64,000 nucleotides of DNA from Paenibacillus antarcticus. Lineage in GTDB: Bacteria > Bacillota > Bacilli > Paenibacillales > Paenibacillaceae. The notes beneath the pieces were generated by a model. It saw only the letters and a list, made by a program, of their open reading frames with translations, was not told where the DNA came from and did no database searches. The translations under genes were made by a program, and so were the position numbers. Below, piece after piece: positions 17,136 to 25,521 of the stretch. How positions within the stretch are numbered: the stretch's first letter is position 1; every line of letters starts with the position of its first letter. The DNA lies in NCBI RefSeq assembly GCF_001637225.1, contig NZ_LVJI01000016.1:124001-188000 (forward strand). The letters run 5' to 3'.

Positions 17136-18074
17136 TTATCCGCGGTATTTGTTATTCTTCCGATTGGAACGTGTGGGTAGCTCAGATATGTCGTGATTCG
17201 GAGTCGTGGCAAGTGAGGATACGCTCACCTCTGTTATTAACGTTGGTGCAACTTCTACCACAAGATCGCGACCGGCATAAGGACGTTCCCGACGTGTGCG
17301 TTTGGTGGTGAGTGTAAAACCAGCGATAAAGAGGATAACTTGTACAGAAATAATATAAAGTGCCATATTCAAACCCAACAAGTGGAATAAGGCAACTGCA
17401 GCGATCAATACATAGAGACCTGTATAGAGTAGGTTAAGTGGAAGCCTACGAGTATACATGAATACAAGGTAAAGGGATGCCGTAGCAATAACGCAAGAGA
17501 TAAAGCGAGCCCAAGCATGAATGACATTCGACTCAGGTAATCCAATAAGAGTCTGATATAGTTGTAAACCCCATACCAGAATAGCTACTAGAGCCACAAA
17601 GGGGAGAGCTGGTTTGAGCAATACCCAGAAGCTAAATCCCCAACTTGGTCGATCCCATTTGCGCAAAAGAGTACTTTGTTCCTCAATCCGCCGATTAACC
17701 TCACGTACCCACGTTTTGTGAAGCATTGATAAGCGAGACGGATCTCGTTCTCTTATGTAAGCGTCAATCTGTTCATGAAGATCGCTTGTGAGTATTGGTG
17801 CCGCCTTACACTCCTCTAAAAGAGAAACCAATTGAGATATTTCGTCCTGGCTGTGATTCTCACGCTCCATCATTTCACTGAGGGGGCCTGTAACACGGCT
17901 ATATAACAACAAAGACTTCTGTAATCGCTCTAATTGTTCCCTGCGGGCTGTTTGTAGTTGTAGTGCTGTACGTATGTATAGCCATATAAATAGAACAACC
18001 GTTAAACCAGCTAATATAAATCCTTCTACAGAACTTGAGAGCGTGTTGATGAATGTCGTAACCATATGGAACAA
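17136..18074 (-). CDS. Membrane protein of unknown function
   Basis: 312 residues from a TTG at 18074 with GAAGGGGG 7 bases upstream. One membrane helix near residues 15-35, a charged, probably helical cytoplasmic region to about residue 145 (many Glu/Arg), then four to five hydrophobic helices and a polar tail ending SNRKNNKYRG. I do not recognise the family. It is the first of two convergent-oriented membrane-protein genes on this strand and runs toward the sulfate operon terminator. Confidence 0.65.
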   Translation of the reverse strand: MFHMVTTFINTLSSSVEGFILAGLTVVLFIWLYIRTALQLQTARREQLERLQKSLLLYSRVTGPLSEMMERENHSQDEISQLVSLLEECKAAPILTSDLHEQIDAYIRERDPSRLSMLHKTWVREVNRRIEEQSTLLRKWDRPSWGFSFWVLLKPALPFVALVAILVWGLQLYQTLIGLPESNVIHAWARFISCVIATASLYLVFMYTRRLPLNLLYTGLYVLIAAVALFHLLGLNMALYIISVQVILFIAGFTLTTKRTRRERPYAGRDLVVEVAPTLITEVSVSSLATTPNHDISELPTRSNRKNNKYRG

Positions 18075-18166
18075 CCCGATGCCCCCTTCATTATTCTACC
18101 TCCACTATTGCATAAGGACACTAATATTTCAAGGTGATGAAGGGTTCAGATAACAGACCGTCTTAG

Positions 18167-18475
18167 CTAAAACCGTGGTCTTCTACGTGAACCAGTAACA
18201 GCTTCGATAAGCAACACAATTGCAGTGAGCCCATGCATGATCCATCCGACAATAGGAATAATGCCTACTAAGGAAGTGACTACACCGAGTCCATTACCAA
18301 TAATAGATGCTCGATCCTTTAAGAGAGAGACAATTGCCACGATGTGTAAGAGCAATGCAAGTCCGAGTGGTAACCACCCATGAGAAAGAATATACGCACC
18401 TCCTATAAATGGAATAGCGAAAAAGGCTTCAAACGCAAATGTAATCCATTTCAAAAGTCTAGATGTGTTAGACAT
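18167..18475 (-). CDS. Small membrane protein of unknown function
   Basis: About 102 residues from the ATG at 18475 (TAGGTG 11 bases upstream); the frame is open to a TTG at 18556, so up to 28 extra residues are possible. Three to four hydrophobic segments, including IPFIGGAYILSHGWLPLGLA and VVTSLVGIIPIVGWIMHGLT, and a basic end GSRRRPRF. The pattern resembles small YvaD-like or DUF4064-type proteins but the assignment is not secure. Confidence 0.6.
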   Translation of the reverse strand: MSNTSRLLKWITFAFEAFFAIPFIGGAYILSHGWLPLGLALLLHIVAIVSLLKDRASIIGNGLGVVTSLVGIIPIVGWIMHGLTAIVLLIEAVTGSRRRPRF

Positions 18476-18653
18476 TTTTTTTATGACACCTACCGTTTCT
18501 TGTTTATGATGGTCGTATACCAATTCTACATTCATTGGCGTAGATAATAAACCCAATAGTATAAGTATAGGATTGAATTATACTTATATATACCCCAATC
18601 TTGATGTTTGGGAACACTATAGACAATTATGAACTTCTATAGTTCAAATTATA

Positions 18654-18704
18654 TATATAGAATGAACTAAAGTATCTGCGTTCGCCTTTAGTTCATTCTA
18701 TATA
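18654..18704. terminator. 19-bp perfect palindromic hairpin
   Basis: TATATAGAATGAACTAAAG (18654-18672) pairs perfectly with CTTTAGTTCATTCTATATA (18686-18704). It has no T-run. The core GAATGAAC...GTTCATTC recurs in the hairpin at 56062-56100, and a half copy ATAGAATGAACTAA lies at 32571-32584, suggesting a dispersed intergenic repeat. Confidence 0.7.
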
Positions 18705-18787
18705 GATGGTAAGATAACAGAACGAATTATTAAACTCATGGCGCATCATAGGATATGCCTGAACAACATAGAAAGAAGGAATATGAA

Positions 18788-19444
18788 GTGGTAGATATTA
18801 AAGGACAAGATGTTAAAATTGTATTGTTTGGCGCTAATGGAAGGATAGGGGAGCTTATTATGAAAGAGGCGTTAGACCGTGGTTATCAGGTTACTGCCGT
18901 AGTACGTGATCAGACTCGTATGACAGAGCAATATGAGAATCTAAGTGTGGTAGAAGGAAATGTGATGAATGTAAATGAAGTTGCATCCATTTGTGAAGGT
19001 CATCAGGCAATCATAAGCGCAATGGGTACAACGCTTGGAGCGGAGGAGGAGTTAGCAGTTGTAGCTCATTCGATTGTTGAGGGTGCAAAGCGTTCGGGTG
19101 TATCCCGACTTATCATAGTAGGTGAAGCTGGAAGTCTTGAAGTAGCCTCTGGCGTAAAGTGGATGGATACGGATGAATATCCTATCGAATCTAAGCCACT
19201 TGCTAATGCTCATGCTAAGGCCTATGAAATATATAGTGAGTCTGACTTGGACTGGACGTATTGTAGCCCTCCAGCTCAGATTATCCCTGGACGTCGTACC
19301 GGGCAATTCCGTATTGGGACGGATAAGCTCATTCTAGATGAGAGTGATAGAAGTACTATATCAGCTGAGGATTACGCTGCTGCAATTATTGATGAAGTGG
19401 AAGATCCGTATTTCTTACGTGCTCGATTTACGGTAGCTTACTAA
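18788..19444 (+). CDS. NAD(P)-binding SDR-like protein (atypical, NmrA/YwnB type)
   Basis: About 218 residues from the GTG at 18788 (AAGGA 7 bases upstream); an ATG at 18755 is possible but lacks a good ribosome-binding site. The N-terminal Rossmann motif is KIVLFGANGRIGELIMKEAL, with the downstream HQAIISAMG and VSRLIIVGEAGS strands. No Tyr-x3-Lys catalytic pair of classical dehydrogenases is evident, so this fits the NmrA-like or YwnB-like group that binds NAD(P) and may act as an oxidoreductase or redox sensor. Confidence 0.82.
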   Translation: MVDIKGQDVKIVLFGANGRIGELIMKEALDRGYQVTAVVRDQTRMTEQYENLSVVEGNVMNVNEVASICEGHQAIISAMGTTLGAEEELAVVAHSIVEGAKRSGVSRLIIVGEAGSLEVASGVKWMDTDEYPIESKPLANAHAKAYEIYSESDLDWTYCSPPAQIIPGRRTGQFRIGTDKLILDESDRSTISAEDYAAAIIDEVEDPYFLRARFTVAY

Positions 19445-19584
19445 GTAGAGGTAAGTATTATCATTGCTGAATGTAAGGTTTTATAATGAAATAAACCGCA
19501 TATACTGGAATGGTGACAGGTGGGCATTCGCGCTATTTTAGCGTGGAACGCAGGCTGATCGAACAACGTGTGATCATATTTAAA

Positions 19585-19623
19585 CCTTAAGAGGGCATTT
19601 GCATTTGCAAATGCCCTCTTAAG
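19585..19623. terminator. 18-bp perfect inverted repeat between convergent genes
   Basis: CCTTAAGAGGGCATTTGC (19585-19602), loop ATT, GCAAATGCCCTCTTAAGG (19606-19623): a perfect 18-bp stem. It overlaps the stop codon of the minus-strand gene at 19619. No T-run on either side, so it is probably a bidirectional 3'-end stabiliser or factor-assisted terminator. Confidence 0.75.
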
Positions 19624-20074
19624 GTATGAAGATCCAAATACATACTAGAGGAATAATCCAAGCGAGCATAAGGGAGGTGAGAGAATGTCTCCGTAATATG
19701 CTGGTGGCGAAGTAGAACAATAGGATCGTACCTAATCCGAGGAGCCCGGAAAGCCAAGAGGCACCGATCCCATTTACCGTTAGGGTGTAACCAACTATAT
19801 ATCCCCATATAGACAAAACAAATATATATATGGACCCGCTAAGAGGAGCCATAAGAGCACATAAAGCATCAAAAGTAATAGATGCCATCATAATTATACC
19901 GTACACCCATTGTTCAAGAGAGAACGGTGTTATGGAGATTGTGATGTAATCATGCGTGATCATATTGATTAGGTTTAATAATAAGAAGGCTATCCCTCCA
20001 CAAGCTAGCTTATTTATAACGTAGTGCCCGATGTGTAAACGCCACATCATGGGGGAGTATTCTTTAGAATGCAT
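19619..20074 (-). CDS. Polytopic membrane protein, possibly Yip1-domain
   Basis: About 151 residues from the ATG at 20074 (GGAAAGGA 8 bases upstream; adjacent ATG at 20077 and upstream ATG at 20137 are alternatives). Starts MHSKEYSPMMWRLHIGHYV and carries about five membrane helices. The arrangement of a short polar start and five helices recalls Yip1-domain proteins of Bacillales, but I cannot confirm the family. Its stop lies inside the strong palindrome at 19585-19623. Confidence 0.6.
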   Translation of the reverse strand: MHSKEYSPMMWRLHIGHYVINKLACGGIAFLLLNLINMITHDYITISITPFSLEQWVYGIIMMASITFDALCALMAPLSGSIYIFVLSIWGYIVGYTLTVNGIGASWLSGLLGLGTILLFYFATSILRRHSLTSLMLAWIIPLVCIWIFIP

Positions 20075-20216
20075 CATTTCAATCCTTTCCTGGTACGTCC
20101 AGTAAATGTATCTAATCCATCCCTTCATTATAGTCATAAGCCTATTCGTATGTTCTAGGCATATGCCCAGTTATAAAAGACAGTTTACAAGGAATGGGGG
20201 CGCTTTATAGACATAA

Positions 20217-20230
20217 ATAAAGCGCTTACA
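20217..20230. promoter_or_regulatory. cre-like site upstream of the 66-residue protein gene
   Basis: ATAAAGCGCTTACA differs from TGTAAGCGCTTACA at three positions. It lies about 140 bases before the small gene at 20369. A CcpA link is inference. Confidence 0.4.
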
Positions 20231-20368
20231 CTATTAACAAATGTACGAAAACATGATATTATTAGAGCGTAAACAAAACCTTATAGCAAGCAAGACCTTG
20301 CTGTATTCCCAATGGGTGGATTTGTAACGGCAGGGCGAGGCTTGCAACCATTCAGGAGGTCGAAGGTT

Positions 20369-20569
20369 ATGTATGAAGGATTTATTGAAATGCAACATGT
20401 TGTCACACGGGTTCAGTATTTAAGAAATGAAGGACAAGGACTTGAGGAGTATCATAGAATTGAGTTCGGATATGAACGTAATCATCTTCATACACCAGAG
20501 CTCATAGGGGCGAAAGAGGAGCCTTTATACATTTATGATACATCTAGAGTAAGAAGATGGTGGTATTAG
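20369..20569 (+). CDS. Small hypothetical protein (66 residues)
   Basis: ATG at 20369 preceded by CAGGAGG with 9-base spacing, a strong translation signal; the frame is open further upstream without one. The product is soluble and charged (starts MYEGFIEMQHVVTRVQYLR, ends SRVRRWWY). No family recognised. It stands alone, with a possible cre site upstream and a terminator downstream. Confidence 0.65.
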   Translation: MYEGFIEMQHVVTRVQYLRNEGQGLEEYHRIEFGYERNHLHTPELIGAKEEPLYIYDTSRVRRWWY

Positions 20570-20640
20570 TCTAGCGCATAAATAATAACATATAACATAA
20601 TAGAATGATGAATTATATAAAAAAGGGGCACTACGGGAAA

Positions 20641-20677
20641 AGGCTATCTACCATGATTTGTGGTAAGTAGCCTTTTT
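20641..20677 (+). terminator. Terminator after the small gene
   Basis: GGCTA..TACC and GGTA..TAGCC (20642-20672) form an interrupted stem followed by TTTTT. The rest of the gap to 20855 shows no gene. Confidence 0.8.
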
Positions 20678-20857
20678 AGGATTGAATGAAATGGGAATTG
20701 GACGCCATGGTTATTAATTACGTAACCTCCTTCATCATGCCATATGTGTATGCATTAGCCCATGTTAGCGTGAGAACAATGTTGAAATGAATAAGAAAAT
20801 GATACATACGAGTAGTAGTCAAATTAATAAATCGGTGGAATGGACTGAGAATGGGAA

Positions 20858-20907
20858 CAGAGGGTGTCTTCTTGGTCATAATAACTGACTAGAGACACCC
20901 CCCTCTG
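20858..20907 (-). terminator. Terminator-like hairpin after serS
   Basis: On the minus strand CAGAGGGGGGTGTCT pairs with AGACACCCTCTG, downstream of the serS stop. The tail is only weakly T-rich. Confidence 0.65.
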
Positions 20908-20944
20908 TTTGAGCGAGCAATGTTTATTTATTCATGTCTTTAAC

Positions 20945-22234
20945 TTATTGTTGTGTAGTTGGAATTAATCGTTCCATTCCTCCCATATAAGGACGCAGTG
21001 CCTTAGGGATATAGATGGAACCATCCTCGTGTTGATGATTCTCTAGCAGTGGAATTAGAATACGTGGGGATGCGACAGCTGTATTATTGAGCGTATGGCA
21101 GAATTGTAGCTTACCATCAGCATCACGGTATCTAATGTTAGAACGACGCGCTTGGAAATCAAGCACATTGGAAGACGAATGTGTCTCTCCATAGCCTTGC
21201 CTACTAGGCATCCAGGTCTCGATGTCATATTGCTTATACGTTTTTTGCGACATATCTCCTGTACATACCGACATCACACGATAAGGAAGCTCTAATAACT
21301 GAAGGATTTCTTCCGCATGAGCTGTGATTTCTTGAAGTATCTGCTCTGAGATCTCAGCATTATTCTCACAAAGAACGACCTGTTCTACTTTTGCGAATTG
21401 ATGAACTCGGTATAGTCCTCGAACATCCCTCCCAGCTGATCCGATTTCTTTACGGAAACAAGCTGACATCCCAGCTAGTCTAATCGGTTCTGTTACATCA
21501 ATGATCTCATCGCTATAATACGATACCAAAGAAACTTCAGACGTACCGACTAGCCATTTATCTTCGCCCGTAATCTCAAAAGTCTGATCCGCTCCCGTTG
21601 GGAAAAAACCTGTTCTTGTGAGTGCCTCTGGCCGGACCATAACCGGCACATCCATAGCTGTGAATCCATAATTGGTGAGTAGATCCAGTGCTAATCGTTG
21701 TACGGCTAGATGTAAATATAGACCGGCCCCCTTGAGAAAATAGTTCCGGCTGCCTGCGGCTTTCACGCCACGTGGAATATCAATGAGATCATGGCGTTCA
21801 CCTAGCTGAACGTGATCTAATGTCTCAAAGGCAAAGACTGGCGGAGTACCGACTCGTCTAATCTCGACATTGTCAGTATCATCTTGGCCCACAGGTGTGT
21901 CGGGAGATACAATGTTAGGAACCGACATCATCCGGCGCTCACATTCTTCATTAGCCTGAGTTAGTGCAGATTCATGCAAAGTTAACTGTTGATTGATTTG
22001 TCTTACCTGTTCTTTGAGAGGTTCAGTGGAGGTTGGCTGTCCTTGTTGGATGTTCGTAGCGATTGCGTGTGTCAGTCGATTACGATCAGCCCTTAAATCT
22101 TCAATCTGTTTCAGTAGATCGCGTCTCTTCTGATCCCAATGCAGTAAATCGGTGACCGACAATTCTAACCTTTTCTGTTGTGCTGTCCGTTGTACCAAGT
22201 CCGGATTGTCCCGGATAAATCGAATATCTAACAT
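20945..22234 (-). CDS. serS: Seryl-tRNA synthetase
   Basis: 429 residues from the ATG at 22234 (MLDIRFIRDNPDLVQ, the standard SerRS start; AAGGAGC 9 bases upstream). An N-terminal coiled-coil arm (about residues 30-105) binds the long variable arm of tRNA-Ser. The class II catalytic core shows GMSACFRKEIGSAGRDVRGL, YRVHQFAKVEQ (motif 2) and NTAVASPRILIPLLEN (motif 3). It charges tRNA-Ser in the cytoplasm. A serine-type T-box leader precedes it, so expression should respond to uncharged tRNA-Ser. Confidence 0.97.
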   Translation of the reverse strand: MLDIRFIRDNPDLVQRTAQQKRLELSVTDLLHWDQKRRDLLKQIEDLRADRNRLTHAIATNIQQGQPTSTEPLKEQVRQINQQLTLHESALTQANEECERRMMSVPNIVSPDTPVGQDDTDNVEIRRVGTPPVFAFETLDHVQLGERHDLIDIPRGVKAAGSRNYFLKGAGLYLHLAVQRLALDLLTNYGFTAMDVPVMVRPEALTRTGFFPTGADQTFEITGEDKWLVGTSEVSLVSYYSDEIIDVTEPIRLAGMSACFRKEIGSAGRDVRGLYRVHQFAKVEQVVLCENNAEISEQILQEITAHAEEILQLLELPYRVMSVCTGDMSQKTYKQYDIETWMPSRQGYGETHSSSNVLDFQARRSNIRYRDADGKLQFCHTLNNTAVASPRILIPLLENHQHEDGSIYIPKALRPYMGGMERLIPTTQQ

Positions 22235-22261
22235 ATCCCACGAGCTCCTTTGTCTAAAAAA

Positions 22262-22490
22262 ATACAAAAAACGCCCTCATCCTTTGGGACGAGGAGCGCT
22301 TGCTCGCGGTGCCACCCAACTTGATCGAAGCAGCTATAGGCAGTCTTCGATCCTCTTGGTTCCGCGGTAACGGACGGATGCCGGTTAACTTAGGGAGAAG
22401 AAATACCTTCTCTGGTCGCCAACGCCTCACAGTTGGATTCTGATCATAGGCGCAATATCACTGTTCAATTCTTTGTCGTTTATTATAGCG
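22262..22490 (-). promoter_or_regulatory. T-box riboswitch of serS
   Basis: Reading the minus strand, the T-box bulge GGGTGGCACCGCG (complement of 22305-22317) is followed by the terminator CCTCGTCC-CAAA-GGATGAGG inside an ACGCTCC...GGGCGTTTTTT context (complement of about 22262-22300). The preceding 170 bases contain the paired Stem I region. Amino acid specificity for serine is inferred from the downstream gene; the specifier codon was not located with certainty. Confidence 0.92.
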
Positions 22491-22565
22491 TATACGAAGT
22501 GGAAGTTCAATATACAGTTCAGGGTAATGGGATATAGATAAGCAAATTTATAGCAAGGGGAAGGG

Positions 22566-22618
22566 TTGATTAAATGGACATTTAATCAATTGACAAATGT
22601 TGTAATACTTGTTACGAT
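22566..22618 (+). promoter_or_regulatory. Promoter with adjacent palindrome upstream of ssuE-like gene
   Basis: TTGACA (22590-22595), 17-base spacer, TACGAT (22613-22618). A perfect palindrome TTGATTAAAT-GGAC-ATTTAATCAA (22566-22589) ends at the base before the -35 box, a likely operator. The regulator is not identifiable. Confidence 0.65.
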
Positions 22619-22711
22619 GATTTAAACACACTATCCAGATCGGATTTATAAATTATAAATATTAAATACTGAGATTCTTATGTAGAGTCTTATGAAAAGG
22701 AGAATAAAAAC

Positions 22712-23281
22712 ATGGCCAAAATTGTTATCATAAATGGAAATCCTTCGCTTACTTCGAGACTTGGTGCAGTTATTGATTACGTGGAACATATTCTTGGTGT
22801 CTCCGGTTTCGAAGTGAGTCGTATTGATGTAGCCCGGCTCCCGGCGGATGATCTCATTCATACGAAGTTTGAAAGCGAACATATTGTCAAAGCCAACGGG
22901 CTAGTGGTAGAAGCAGATGCTGTAATTATTGCAAGTCCAGTGTATAAGGCATCTTATACGGGTGTACTTAAGACATTCCTTGATCTTATTCCTCAAAAAG
23001 GTCTTGCTGGTAAAATTACGTTGCCTTTGTTTATGGGAGGGAGCCTTGCACATTTACTGGCTATTGATTATGCTCTAAAACCTGTTCTGTCTGCGCTAGG
23101 GGCACGTCACATACTAGGTGGAGTCTACACGGTAGATTCACAAGTGACTCGTACGGAAAAAGGCGGGATGGAGATTGCTGAAGAGTTACGGATACGTCTG
23201 CATGCTGAACTTGAAGAATTGGCAATCGAAACACGCTTGAGAAGCGAGCATAACAATAAAGTATACGAATTAAAGGTGTAG
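22712..23281 (+). CDS. NAD(P)H-dependent FMN reductase, SsuE-like
   Basis: 189 residues with a flavodoxin-like fold. The N-terminal phosphate-binding strand-loop INGNPSLTSRLGAV and the family signature IIASPVYKASYTGVLKTFLD-LIPQKGL match SsuE, which supplies reduced FMN to two-component monooxygenases such as the alkanesulfonate monooxygenase. AAAAGGAG precedes the ATG. It is a single gene with its own promoter and palindrome; no ssuD partner lies nearby. The sulfate operon 6 kb away gives a weak sulfur-metabolism context. Confidence 0.85.
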   Translation: MAKIVIINGNPSLTSRLGAVIDYVEHILGVSGFEVSRIDVARLPADDLIHTKFESEHIVKANGLVVEADAVIIASPVYKASYTGVLKTFLDLIPQKGLAGKITLPLFMGGSLAHLLAIDYALKPVLSALGARHILGGVYTVDSQVTRTEKGGMEIAEELRIRLHAELEELAIETRLRSEHNNKVYELKV

Positions 23282-23431
23282 ACCTGGTGATTAAATAGTG
23301 TGAAATGGAGTTGGAACTGGTTACAGTTTCGCTCTTTTTTTATATTAAAAGTTCTCATGTCTTTATTTTTTTGTGAAAAAAAAGAGACTAAATCGATTTT
23401 AATACGTTATTGTATCAAAGGAGTGATTACT

Positions 23432-23965
23432 TTGAAGAAACATTCTACAACAATGACAAAAGCTGTCGTCGTTGGGTCATTGATTCTAACCTGCTCTCTG
23501 TTATTTATGGCATCAGGTTGCTCAACAAGAAGTGATGAGGCCGCGGCTATAAAAATAGGCGAGAGCTTAAAGAAAATGCAATATGAGATTCAAGTTGCTG
23601 ACATAGGAACAACCGTGGAGGATAGGATAAAGAAACAAGAGGAATTTAAGCCATTCTTAACGGAGCAAGGATATATAGTATTCACAGCTAATAGACAAAG
23701 CGAAATAGCGACAGGTTATGCCCTTAATAATAATTTGAATATAAAGGTTAAACAAATTGAATTCGAAAATATGAAACAGGACAATATGGAGAAGGATACA
23801 TTCTCTTTTCGTTATAGTATAGACCTTGAACTTAGCCCATCAGAATTGACTTCATCTAAAGGCACAAGCGTGGTGACTCACACAGGACATATGTCAGTCG
23901 TTAAACAGGATAATGAATGGAAAATACTTAAAGATCTTGATAATGGGTTCATTGCGGACGAGTAA
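23432..23965 (+). CDS. Lipoprotein of unknown function
   Basis: 177 residues from the TTG at 23432 (AAAGGAGTG upstream). The frame is open 132 bases further 5' but has no ribosome-binding site there. The signal peptide ends with lipobox MASGC near residue 30. The mature domain of about 145 residues alternates beta-rich and charged segments, resembling small extracellular NTF2-like or DUF4829-like folds, but no family can be named with confidence. A bidirectional terminator separates it from nrdB. Confidence 0.65.
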   Translation: MKKHSTTMTKAVVVGSLILTCSLLFMASGCSTRSDEAAAIKIGESLKKMQYEIQVADIGTTVEDRIKKQEEFKPFLTEQGYIVFTANRQSEIATGYALNNNLNIKVKQIEFENMKQDNMEKDTFSFRYSIDLELSPSELTSSKGTSVVTHTGHMSVVKQDNEWKILKDLDNGFIADE

Positions 23966-23988
23966 TTGAAAATTATGGTTGGTGTAAG

Positions 23989-24026
23989 CAAAAAGGAGGT
24001 GGCTCATTAGAGCCCCTCCTTTTTGT
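23989..24026. terminator. Bidirectional terminator between lipoprotein gene and nrdB
   Basis: AAAAAGGAGGTGGCT and AGAGCCCCTCCTTTTT form an interrupted stem with a CATT loop; A and T runs on each side make it work in both directions. Confidence 0.85.
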
Positions 24027-24053
24027 GTATAAGAATACAATAATATATTGAAC

Positions 24054-25085
24054 TTACAAATCATCGAATCCGTTATCATCGCCGACTTTACCGTAGTTAC
24101 GGGATTTCGCTTCGAAGAAATCAGTCTTCGTTGAATTGAGGGCATCGTCTGAGAAAGGTTTAATCCAAGGCATACAGTTCACATCTACACCCACATAAGC
24201 TTTGTCCATACCCATGAGTGTAAGACGTTTGTTAGCTGTGTACTTAATATAATTCTCAAGCTCATTTAGATCAATTCCTGCGATCTGACTAAGCGTGTAA
24301 TGTGCCCAGTTAATTTCTAATTGAACAGCTTCATCAATGGTTCTATACACATACGCGATGTTTTCTTTCGAGTTAAGTTCTGGGAAATCAACAAGCAACT
24401 GCTTAAATACTTCAGCAAAGAAATAGCAGTGTTGATTCTCATCGCGTTGGATATACGAGATCATCTGACTTGTTCCCATCATTTTTTGATCGCGAGCCAA
24501 GTTATAGAAGAAGGCAAATGTACTATAAAAGAAGATACCTTCAAGAATCAAATCTGCCACCATCGCATGGAAGAATGTCTGTGGATTCTGTTCATCACGG
24601 AAACTTTGATAAATATCAGCAATGAAACGATTGCGTTCAAGAAGAACCGGGTCCTTCTTCCAATATTCAAAAATTTCTTTCTGCTCTTGATCCGAAACAA
24701 TGGATGAAAGTACATAGGAATAAGATTGATTATGAACAACTTCTTGTTGCCCAATAATCGCTGAGATAGCTTCTAGTGAAGAATCCGTAAAGTAACGTTT
24801 TACATCCCCTACAAACATCGTTTGCATAGAATCTAACACTGCAAGTAATGAAATATTAATCTTGAAGACGCGTTGTTCTTCAGGATCTAATCTTGCGAAT
24901 TGTTGAGCATCTTTGGACATTGGAATTTCATCTGCAATCCAGTGATTTAATAACAGTACTTTATAAAGTTTATACATATGAGGCATACGAATATCATTCC
25001 AGTTTAGAATACCCGAACATTCACCTTCGATAATGCGTGTAGATTGATTGGGTGCTTCAGTATTGAAAATTTGTTGCAATTTCAT
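24054..25085 (-). CDS. nrdB: Class I ribonucleotide reductase beta subunit
   Basis: 343 residues. Diiron ligands and radical Tyr are visible in order: the LLAVLDS Asp, IIGQQEVVHNQSYSY (Glu, His and the probable radical Tyr), ILEGIFFYS (Glu) and QRDENQHCYFF (Glu and His). The beta subunit makes the tyrosyl or metal-centred radical that the alpha subunit uses to reduce ribonucleoside diphosphates. AAAGGAG precedes the ATG. It lies downstream of nrdA on the same strand, with an unusual 436-base hairpin-rich gap between them. Class Ia versus Ib is not resolved; no nrdI is nearby. Confidence 0.95.
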   Translation of the reverse strand: MKLQQIFNTEAPNQSTRIIEGECSGILNWNDIRMPHMYKLYKVLLLNHWIADEIPMSKDAQQFARLDPEEQRVFKINISLLAVLDSMQTMFVGDVKRYFTDSSLEAISAIIGQQEVVHNQSYSYVLSSIVSDQEQKEIFEYWKKDPVLLERNRFIADIYQSFRDEQNPQTFFHAMVADLILEGIFFYSTFAFFYNLARDQKMMGTSQMISYIQRDENQHCYFFAEVFKQLLVDFPELNSKENIAYVYRTIDEAVQLEINWAHYTLSQIAGIDLNELENYIKYTANKRLTLMGMDKAYVGVDVNCMPWIKPFSDDALNSTKTDFFEAKSRNYGKVGDDNGFDDL

Positions 25086-25139
25086 ATCTATTACTCCTTT
25101 ATAAATAAGCTATCTTACCTATCCGCGAGAGCGAATAGG

Positions 25140-25515
25140 TAAGGGTAGTAAATGTTATAGGTTTTGATCTCCCGCATTTGCGAAGCAAATAGGAGGTTTA
25201 GAACTTGGTTTAGAACTTCCCCGCATTTGCGGAGCAAACAGGATCTGTAGCTCGGCGAAGCAAGAGCTACTCACTCCCACGAAGTTGAGCGGGTCCCCGA
25301 AATGCATTCGCAAAGCGAACAGGGGGACTAAGCGCTCCAAGCACGAAATGATCCACACGTATATGCTCCCAATCCCCTCACTCCACCAAAGAGTTTCGGG
25401 TGTCCAGAGGGCAGAGCCCTTGGGGCCCTCCTGAAAGCTTCCCTTGGGAAGCTCACTCCGGAAGCATAAGCTTGGTAAGGGAGGGTTTGGGAGGGATCGA
25501 AAAGGTCTTAGTGAA
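25140..25515 (-). repeat. Hairpin-rich repeat region between nrdA and nrdB
   Basis: Many short perfect hairpins crowd about 330 bases: ATTTGC-GAA-GCAAAT (near 25178), TTTGC-GGA-GCAAA (near 25230), GTAGCTC...GAGCTAC (25246-25269), TTCGC-AAA-GCGAA (near 25308), and AGCTTCCC-TT-GGGAAGCT (25436-25453). On the minus strand two of them follow a GAGTGAG box, as in the ATGCTT hairpin elements elsewhere in the window. A 131-codon open frame here (25155-25550) is low-complexity, follows the repeats and is not regarded as a gene. Confidence 0.7.
25427..25467 (-). repeat. Single copy of the ATGCTT-hairpin-AGGAGG element
   Basis: On the minus strand: ATGCTTCCGGAGTGAG, then the 8-bp perfect hairpin AGCTTCCC-AA-GGGAAGCT, then TTCAGGAGG. 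It matches the elements at 12290-12331 and 29217-29256 in order and spacing, with a different hairpin sequence. No start codon follows the AGGAGG here, so this copy is stranded about 340 bases before nrdB. Confidence 0.75.
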
Positions 25516-25521
25516 GAGATA

